Positions 56,796 to 64,000 of a stretch of DNA of 64,000 nt are shown in pieces. The DNA comes from Hemerocallis citrina. Lineage: Eukaryota > Streptophyta > Magnoliopsida > Asparagales > Asphodelaceae. Numbering within the stretch: position 1 is the stretch's first letter; each line of letters begins with the position of its first letter. Where the stretch lies: assembly GCA_017893485.1 (NCBI GenBank), contig CM030363.1, positions 82,686,230-82,750,229 on the forward strand, written 5' to 3'. The notes beneath the pieces are model-generated. The model did not search any database. It was not told the DNA's origin and saw only the letters and a program-made list of their open reading frames with translations. Both the position numbers and the translations under genes were made by a program.

Positions 56796-58395
56796 TTGTC
56801 AATAGTGCAACTCGAAGTTTATTTAAAACAATTCTCTCTGTTTATTAAACATTTCGATGTTCAACACGCTCTCATTTTATTATGCTTTTATAGAATTTGC
56901 TGTAAATTTCCAGATTGACCAATACCATTATAAATTATACTCCAGTATATAGAAAATATTTTTTTCAGTAATTAATACATATTTTTCATACGATTAATTC
57001 GAATTATAAACTAATGCTACCACATTTCTTCTTTTTCGACATTTCTTAACAATTAACATCACTAATCTTTTTATTAGCAACTTCTTACTAATTCTCTATT
57101 TTTAATCATTTCCTAAACCTACAGTCTATATCTTAATTCATTCAGTTCAACATTATCACAAAGATCCATTTAAACACATAAAGTAGCATTGTCAATCTAC
57201 TAACTTTTGTATCTAATTTTTGATGTAAATAATAAAATTTTCTTCAAGCAATCCATGGCTATAATCAATTCACACACGACTTAAAATTTGATGATAGAAC
57301 CACATATAATTTGCATATCACATTTCAATCAATCAATAGGTCATTTTTCTAATTAAAGTGTACTTTTATTAATCTTTTTCATGCATCATTCTTTCAATTC
57401 ACATCTAGCATGTTTCCTAATTAGAAATACGAAAAATTTACCCACCTTAATTTGGAGAGAAATACAACTAGCAACCTCCTAAACGAATGTCCTTGTCACG
57501 AGAGCGGTCCTCCTCCTAGATGCGCGCACACGAGCCTCCACAAAGCCAAAACCCGAGCACTCCACAAGCCAAACCGAGAGCTCCTTGTTGATGTCGGCCT
57601 TCCTTCTTCTTGATGCAAGCACAATTTCTCACACAAACTCAATCTTTTGACTCACTTAATAAACTACTAGATAATGTATTTTGAACTATAGGTTTGGAGG
57701 AAATAATTAGCACAAGAATAACTAGGCTAAGGGGGGGTATTTATACTAAAAGTTTAGGAAAATGGATGGCTAGGATTGAAGTAGGAGTTAGGGACAAATG
57801 GCTATGATTTAAGGAGGAGTTACACTAACTACCCATGATCAAGTAACCACCACCACCATGACTCCACTTGAAAAATTCCTTTCCCTCCAAAAGCTTAAAA
57901 CCGGCCTACTCCAAAGGTGCAATTCGCACATGTACGTGTAGTGCACGTGCATGCAACTTGGTCTCCATTTTTTTTGTACATTATATCTTACATAAAAATA
58001 ATATTTAAAATGTATTCTACATTACAAGTTGTATTTAAAAATAAATTAGCTCATGGGCTTTAGTTTATGGGCCAAAATAATAATTTATAAAAGAAAATAA
58101 ATTAATTCAATTTGGGCTTTAAAAAGAAAGGCTTTTGGTCTATTTGAAAAAAAAGCTTTATACAAAATAATTAAAAACAAGTATTTAAATATCTATACTA
58201 ATCATAATGAAAATAATCACCAAAATATTGCACGTGCACATAACGTGCAAAATAATATAATTTTCATTAAATGAAAATCGGGGCATCACAACACTCCCTC
58301 CTTAGAATAGTTCCGTCCCCTGGAACTACAGTCAAGAGTGAGAAAACAAACACTTACAACAAGCACAGAAAAAAAAATATACAATATACAAATCA

Positions 58396-58821
58396 AGCAA
58401 AAAGCTCAGAGTAGTCCTTCAACATCCTCTCCTCAGACTCCTAAGTAACCTCTTCAACCAAATGGTTTCTCCAGACTACCTTGACCATCGGTATCGTCTT
58501 ATTCCTCAAGACTTTCTCTCGAAGATCAACAATCTCGACAGGAGACTCGATGTAGTTCAGATCCAACTGCAAAGCTTCCGGCACTACAAGGCAAATGATG
58601 ACTCAGATCTGGAATATAACCTCTCAGCATAGACACATAAAAGACATTGTGCACCTGAGACAACTCTTCCGGTAACTCAAGCCGGTAAGCAGTTCTCCCG
58701 ATCCTTTTCAATTTCTTGTACGGGCCTATAAACCTCGGGGCTAATTTCCCGCCTTTGCTAAATCGAATCACACCTTTACTGGGCGATACTTTCAGAAAGA
58801 CGAAGTCACCGACCTCAAATT
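58396..58821 (-). pseudogene. Element A: integrase C-terminus and chromodomain
   Basis: This continues the integrase on the far side of insertion H: LEFEVGDFVFLKVSPSKGV, KLAPRFIGPYKKLKRIG and HNVFYVSMLRGYIPD (58821-58600). After a frameshift near 58590, a chromodomain follows: VEIVDLREKVLRNKTIPMV, then VVWRNHLVEEVT, with the conserved Trp codon replaced by TAG (58441-58443), and ending ERMLKDYSELFA. A chromodomain places A in the chromoviruses; its sequence is of the Tekay (Del) type. Such domains target integration to heterochromatin marks. Confidence 0.85.
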
Positions 58822-58826
58822 CAAGG

Positions 58827-60048
58827 TGTAACGCCCCTGCCCCGAGCCCGGACAATTTATACAATTTTTTTAGACAAATTAGATACTATGTAGTACAACT
58901 GCCCACCACAGGCTGCCTCTCAAAAGGTGGTTAACCGAATTGGTGACTCTTGATCCTTGGCAATTATATTTATACTATATTTTATCTTTGGAAACTAACG
59001 ATATGGGATTAATTCCTTTCCCATACCCCGGTTTTAAACCAACCCGTGCACAACCCACCCCTTAGGTTGCCATGTGGGCTTCAAGAAGCACACACAGCAC
59101 TCTTAGTGCTGTGCTTCAATGAATCCGGGTGGGTCCCCCCACCATGTTCTCAAACCGGTACAATCAAACCCCTTTTCAAATCATTTTAATTCTTTTTATA
59201 AATCCATCCCATAGAAACTTCTATAGGACAAAGTCAAATCTCTTTTTATTTTATTTATTTCAAACCATATACATTTCAGAAATACGGGGTATTACATACA
59301 CCCCCCCCTTCAGAAATCAGCGTCCTCGCTGATGAGCACGGGGCATGCACAATCTAGTGCAGGATCTACTTTCTAGCCGATGTAGAGCATTTCTGTGAGC
59401 GTCACTCTCGTCTTTGGAATTCTGGAGACCAATCCCACTCTGCGGATCATTCTGTGGATAGACCTCTATCCATCGTCCCAGACTACTGGGGATTGTCTGT
59501 CTCTCTCCGCCGATCATCCTGGAGTCCATAACTCACTGCTCCTACACTCGATGTCGAAAGTCGGCTCTGATACCATTTGTAACGCCCCTGCCCCGAGCCC
59601 GGACAATTTATACAATTTTTTTAGACAAATTGGATACTATGTAGTACAACTGTCCCACCACAGGCTGCCTCTCAAAAGGTGGTTAACCGAATTGGTGACT
59701 CTTGATCCTTGGCAATTATATTTATACTATATTTTATCTTTGGAAACTAACGATATGGGATTAATTCCTTTCCCATACCCCGGTTTTAAACCAACCCGTG
59801 CACAACCCACCCCTTAGGTTGCCACGTGGGCTTCAAGAAGCACACACAGCACTCTTAGTGCTGTGCTTCAATGAATCCGGGTGGGTCCCCCCACCATGTT
59901 CTCAAACCGGTACAATCAAACCCCTTTTCAAATCATTTTAATTCTTTTTATAAATCCATCCCATAGAAACTTCTATAGGACAAAGTCAAATCTCTTTTTA
60001 TTTTATTTATTTCAAACCATATACATTTCAGAAATACGGGGTATTACA
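58827..60048 (-). mobile_element. Element H: TRIM-like small LTR retrotransposon
   Basis: Two near-identical LTRs, 58827-59296 and 59578-60048 (about 470 bp each, TGTAACGCCCC...GGGGTATTACA), flank a 281-bp interior. The target duplication is CAAGG (58822-58826, 60049-60053). The minus-strand primer site TGGTATCAGAGCC (59563-59575) matches tRNA-iMet, and the PPT GAAGGGGGGGGTGTA is next to the left LTR. No gag or pol. I count two substitutions and one 1-bp indel between LTRs, so insertion is recent. It splits A's integrase between core and C-terminal domain. The LTR start resembles A's, so A-like elements may have supplied its enzymes. Confidence 0.95.
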
Positions 60049-60053
60049 CAAGG

Positions 60054-61138
60054 TTCCTTCTCCGGTTGTCTGCGTAGCTTTTCTGCCTGCTCTGATCCTC
60101 TACCACCCTTTTCCTGATCTGATCAATCTTCTCAGAGGTTTGCTGCACCAGCTCAGGACCAAACAACTGACGCTCCCCAACTTCAAACCAACAAACAGGT
60201 GTCCTGCACTTCCTGCCATACAAAGCTTCGTACGGTGCCATCCCGATACTAGTTTGAAAACTGTTGTTGTAGGCAAACTCTACCAAAGGTAAATGCCTTT
60301 CCCAACTGCCTCCAAAGTCTAGTACACAACACTGAAGCATATCCTCAAGAATACGGTTGACTCTCTCGGTCTGCCCAACGGTTTGCGGATGAAAAGCAGT
60401 GCTGAAATCCGTCTTGGTACCCAAAGCTATCTGAAGACTCCTCCAGAAATGCGAAGTAAACCGCGCATCTCGATCAGACACAATAGTTGATGGAACACCA
60501 TGAAGCCGGACGATCTCGCCAACATACAACTCAGCTAACTTGTCCATCGAAGCAGTGAGTTTCATCGCCAAAAAGTGAGCAGACTTGGTTAGTCGATCGA
60601 ATATAACCCAAATCACATCATTGCCTTTAGAACTCTTGGGCAATCCTGTAATGAAATCCATACTGATGTTATCCCACTTCCATTCCGGAATAGGTAACAG
60701 TTGTAATAGACCTCCGGGTCTCTGATTTTCGGCTTTGACTTGCTGACAAACCTCACACTTCGCCACAAATTCAGCCACATCCCGCTTCAAACCTGACCAC
60801 CAGAAATGCAGTTTGATGTCTCTGTACATCTTAGTGCTTCCAGGATGTACCAACAAAAGAGTAGCATGCGCCTCCTGAAGAATACTCTCTTTCAGGTCCG
60901 TCTGATTTGGAACGCACAGCCTCTCTCCAAACCACAGCACTCCATCTTTGATTTGAAAAACGGGGAACCTTCCAGCACCAACCTGCTCCTTCATCTCCAA
61001 GATATTAGCATCAACCTCCTGACTTGCAATGATCCTTGCATTCAGTGTAGGCTGAAGCCTCAACTGAGCTAAAGATGCTCCCAATCCTTGCAAGACAACT
61101 TCAATACCTGCTCGGTCCAATTCCTCAATCAGATGCTT
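60054..61138 (-). pseudogene. Element A: integrase N-terminal and catalytic domains
   Basis: The zinc-binding HHCC region contains HPGSTKMYRDIKLHFWW and CEVCQQVKAENQRP. The D,D-35-E core contains NISMDFITGLPKSS, TIVSDRDARFTSHFW, FHPQTVGQTERVNRILEDML and MAPYEALYGRKCRTP. It is intact from 61120 to the insertion of H. Upstream, a single in-frame TAG (61139-61141) separates it from RNase H. The frame is the same as that of RT and RNase H, so before damage this was one polyprotein. Confidence 0.93.
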
Positions 61139-62296
61139 CTAAGTTGTAATCAAACTGGATAAACTGCTCTTGCGACTAAGTGCATCAGCAACAACATTAG
61201 CTTTTCCAGGATGATACTTGATCTCAGGTCGCATGTCCTCAAGCACTTCTAACCATCTCCACTGCCTCAAATTCAAATCCTTCTGCTGATATATGTACTT
61301 CAAACTCTTGTGGTCCGTGTACATGTTCAATTTCTCACCGTACACGTAGTGCATCCATTGCTTCAGGGCAAAGATAATCGCAGCCAACTCCAGATCATGA
61401 GTCGGATAATTCTTCTCATGCGATCGTAGTTGCCTAGACCCATAAGCGATTACTCTTCCCCCTTGCATTAAGACACAACCAAGCCCACGATATGAAGCAT
61501 CGCTGTAAACATCATACTCAACACCTGCTCTAGGCAAAGCCAAAATAGGTGCAGTAGTCAGTTTCTCTTTCAACTCCTGAAAGCTCGCCTCACATTGCTC
61601 AGTCCACTTGAAGTTCACATTCTTCTTGGTCAGACCAGTAAGGGGCACGGCTATCTGAGCATAACCTTGAATGAATCTCCTGTAGTATCCAGTCATTCCA
61701 AGAAAACTTCTGACTTCCTTTACTGTAGTAGGCCTAGCCCAATCTCTCACTGCCTCTATCTTCTGAGGGTCAGTTGCCACTCCCTCCTTAGAAAGGATGT
61801 AACCTAGGAATGCCACTTCAGATTTCCAGAAATCACACTTGGATAGCTTGGCATACAACTCCTGCTCTTCCAGCTTCTTCAAAACTGCTGCTAGATGCTC
61901 GGTGTGCTCCTCCTCTGACTAGGAGTACACGAAAATATCGTCGATAAACACCACGACGAAAGAATCAATGAACGGCCTCAGAACTCTGTTCATCAAATCC
62001 ATGAAGATTGCGGGTGCATTCGTCACTCCAAATGGCATAACAAAGAATTCGTAATGCCCATGTCGAGTTCTAAATGCAGTTTTGTGCAAATCTTCATCTT
62101 TCACTTGAACTTGGTGATATCCTGATCGAAGATCTATTTTGGAGAAAACAGCTGCTCCTTGTAGACGATCGAACAAGTCATCAATTCGAGGAATAGGATA
62201 CTTATTCTGAACAGTAACCTTATTCAGCTCTCGGTAATCGATACACATTCTCATCGATCCATCCTTCTTCTTTACCAAAGCACTGGTGCTCCCCAA
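61139..62296 (-). pseudogene. Element A: reverse transcriptase and RNase H
   Basis: [60 protein letters not shown] and the catalytic FIDDIFVYS, then FLGYILSKEGVATDPQKIEA and SFLGMTGYYRRFI. RNase H: VYSDASYRGLGCVLMQ, YPTHDLELAAIIFAL, TDHKSLKYIYQQ and NVVADALSRKSS. One in-frame TAG at 61919-61921 follows the catalytic box. Two stops in all separate RT, RNase H and integrase, but no frameshift occurs within 61139-62290. Confidence 0.93.
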
Positions 62297-62964
62297 GGTG
62301 ACGCACTAGGTTGAATAAAGCCTTTCTCCAACAGTTCCTCAATCTGTCGTTTCACCTCATCCTGTTCTACTGGAGCCATCCTATACGGTGCCTTAGAAAT
62401 GGGTGCACTTTCCGGTTGAACAGTGATGCTGAACTCTACATCACGATGCGGGGGTAACCCAGGAAAATCATCCAAGAACACAGTCGGATAGTCCCGAACC
62501 ACAGGAATTCCTTGCACTTCCACAGGAATCTCTTCCTTGCGGATAGCTGCCACCAGCCTAGAACACTTCTTCTTCCCTTGGAAAGTGACTTCAGGTCCTC
62601 CTGGAGCCTTCACTGTTACCGTCTTGGTCTTGCACTCGATGCTTGCACTGTACACCGACATCCAATCAATGCCAATGATAACATCGACTCCCAAGATAGT
62701 CAGCTCGATCAGATCAATTCTGAAGATTCTGTCCCCAATCACAATCTCGCAATCCGCATAGTACCGATCAGTGGTTAAAGTTTCCCCTGATGGAGTAGCC
62801 ACTGCTAAGATCTTGCCTGGAAAAATCTTCGGTTCAACTCCCAACACTTTCGCAAATTTAGGAGACACAAAAGTATGAGAGGATCCAGTATCGAACAAAA
62901 CAACAGCTTTCATTCCATTCAAATTCTGATGCAAAAGATCCATTAAATTCGAAGTATAAGACAT
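62272..62964 (-). pseudogene. Element A: aspartic protease and RT N-terminus
   Basis: It begins with its own Met (MSYTSNLMDLLHQNLNGMK). The active site is VLFDTGSSHTFVSPKFA, followed by LGVDVIIGIDWMSVY, the family's second conserved block, and the linker VVRDYPTVFLDDFPGLPPHRDVEF. The RT start ([33 protein letters not shown]) runs into a 1-nt frameshift near 62290. No gag zinc knuckle precedes it, which is unusual. Confidence 0.9.
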
Positions 62965-63069
62965 GAATTTTCAAGTCAATATTTCCATTTCATTGAATTC
63001 CAAACTTTATACATTCGAATCGAAAACATTTCTTGACATCAGAATGAAAACAGTAGAAGCTACAATAGT

Positions 63070-63492
63070 CTAACTCCTACGGTTCCTCTTCGCTTCTCGA
63101 AGTTCTCCCTGTAGTTCATCAAATTCTTCCTTCAGCACATCGGTCAGATTCTTCCTCTTCTCGAGTTCCCATACATAATGACTGAGAACTGAAAAGTCGT
63201 CCTTGCATTTTGCCAATTGAGCCTCCAATAATCCGACTCTCTCCTGCAGTGTTTCTACATGCCTCTGAAGAGATATCACAAGACTATTTGGAACCGGTTC
63301 TTCTTCTTCGTCAGAAGAGTCATCAGATGAATCCGAAGGTGGGGTAATCTCTCGGGATTCAGGCCATTCTTCTCCGTCAGAATCAGCTTGCCCTGGGTAG
63401 TACTCGTCCTCGGAATCTGCTTGTCCAGGATGGTACTCTTCCTCGATGATATGCCAGTCATCGTCTCCAGCAGGGTCGAAGTGATCAGCCAT
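63070..63492 (-). CDS. Element A: acidic coiled-coil ORF in the gag position
   Basis: Open frame of about 140 residues starting MADHFDPAGDDDWHIIEEE (an upstream in-frame Met exists at 63534). It lies between the primer site and the protease, where chromoviruses normally encode a gag of about 350-450 residues with a capsid domain and a CCHC knuckle. None of those motifs is present. Residues 5-70 are very acidic with a duplicated YHPGQADSEDE/YYPGQADSDGE and a DSSDDSSDEEEE stretch. Residues 75-135 form a predicted coiled coil (LQRHVETLQERVGLLEAQL, LKEEFDELQGELREAKRNR). It ends with a basic tail. The function is unknown: it could be a divergent structural protein, an accessory protein, or an acquired host fragment. 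Confidence 0.6.
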   Translation of the reverse strand: MADHFDPAGDDDWHIIEEEYHPGQADSEDEYYPGQADSDGEEWPESREITPPSDSSDDSSDEEEEPVPNSLVISLQRHVETLQERVGLLEAQLAKCKDDFSVLSHYVWELEKRKNLTDVLKEEFDELQGELREAKRNRRS

Positions 63493-63634
63493 CTTAGAAA
63501 TAGGGAGGAAGAAGCATAAGTCATAGAGCAACACAAATGTAAGTCACTTACATTTGAATCTCTAGACTCAAACACACACTCTAATGTCCACTTCTAGGGT
63601 GTCGTTCCTTATAAATTTGTACAAGTGTGAAGCG

Positions 63635-63648
63635 TGGCACTGATACCA
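63635..63648 (-). other. Primer binding site of A, tRNA-iMet type
   Basis: The minus strand reads TGGTATCAGTGCCA, close to the initiator-tRNA complement TGGTATCAGAGCC, three bases from the LTR. Confidence 0.9.
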
Positions 63649-63651
63649 CTC

Positions 63652-64000
63652 TGACGCCCCGAATTCCAAAATACACTGAATTCGAGATTTCACAGGATCT
63701 TTATACTTCATTTAGTACAATTTTACAATGAATTTAAAACTTTTCACTTTATATCAGAGTTTACATGAAACTTTACACTTTACATTGCACAGCGGAAGTA
63801 AATTTACAACATTTAAATAAATGTACAACAACATTGTATAATCTTTAAGCATCTGTTCCTCTTTAATCTTCATCATGTCATTTATCCTGCATACAAAACT
63901 GTGGGTACGTCAGTTTATTCAACCGACGAACATTATACACGGCCATCCTCTCTATGCCGGAAATAGTATAACTCATTTTCCATATTTAACAAACACAAAC
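63652..64000 (-). repeat. Element A: right (5') LTR, start only
   Basis: It begins TGACGCCCCG (the left copy has TGTAACGCCCCG) and follows the left LTR with about seven substitutions to 63955. From there the two copies diverge (63956 onward 'gccggaaatagtat' against 'atgacactaatgc'), showing an indel between LTRs. It continues past the window. Confidence 0.9.

Larger units (their letters stand above)
55133..58290 (-). repeat. Element A: left (3') LTR
   Basis: 3158 bp, TGTAACGCCCC...GGGGCATCACA. The minus strand starts TGTGATGCCCCGATT. It is flanked on the left by GGGCA (55128-55132), the expected target duplication. The minus-strand TATA box is at 57738-57745. A 40-bp exact direct repeat is at 55632-55671 and 55761-55800. 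Two tRNA-like segments lie at 56549-56795. It matches the right LTR at about 97.7% over the first 305 bp; the copies then differ by an indel. PPT: minus strand AAGGAGGGAGTGT at 58291-58303. Confidence 0.93.

Overview
This window is intergenic plant DNA made almost entirely of transposable elements nested inside one another. I found no host protein-coding gene, no functional tRNA or rRNA gene and no prokaryotic feature. An angiosperm with a large, repeat-rich genome is indicated by plant Ty3/gypsy Tat and Tekay pol proteins, a Ty1/copia gag, an RTE-type LINE, small hAT and Tourist-like DNA elements, TATA-box LTR promoters and tRNA-iMet primer sites. The AT-rich background suggests a eudicot, but the species cannot be named from this sequence.

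Layout. 1-3294 is one end of a Tekay-like LTR (element K). 3295-11600 is older sequence carrying small insertions: a Tourist-like MITE (3579-4175), a retroposed sequence with a 13-bp target duplication (5734-7169), a hAT MITE (7208-7401), a DNA element with G-rich ends (8718-10108) and a broken RTE LINE (10617-11570). From about 11630 a Ty1/copia element (F) gives an LTR, a primer site and a broken gag.

F is cut at 14261 by element E, which has 3.4-kb LTRs and only a 499-bp coding-free interior. E's left LTR is split at 17639 by Tat element D. D's antisense-gene intron holds Tat element C (21462-39754, TSD GCCAT). C holds a 5480-bp solo LTR (G, 23487-28966, TSD CAAGA). E's right LTR (46140-48955) is split by gag-only Tat element B (48956 to 55132). 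B's right LTR is cut after 28 bp by Tekay chromovirus A (55133 to beyond the window), and A's integrase holds a small LTR element H (58827-60048, TSD CAAGG). LTR divergence counted by eye falls in the order required by the nesting: E about 11% (first 140 bp), C about 4%, A about 2.3%, H about 0.4%.

How the parts work together. A, B, C, D, E and H read right to left (minus strand); F and G read left to right. C and D follow the Tat plan: LTR, primer site, gag, protease, reverse transcriptase, two RNase H domains, integrase, then on the opposite strand an extra gene with spliceosomal introns and a second coiled-coil ORF, then a tandem-repeat 3' region and the second LTR. All are degenerate through stops, frameshifts or deletions, so none looks autonomous now. 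The points most worth a second look are the intron-bearing antisense genes, the G-box/W-box repeat arrays of D and B, the tRNA-like pairs inside A's LTR, A's acidic coiled-coil ORF in the place of gag, and the very large solo LTR.
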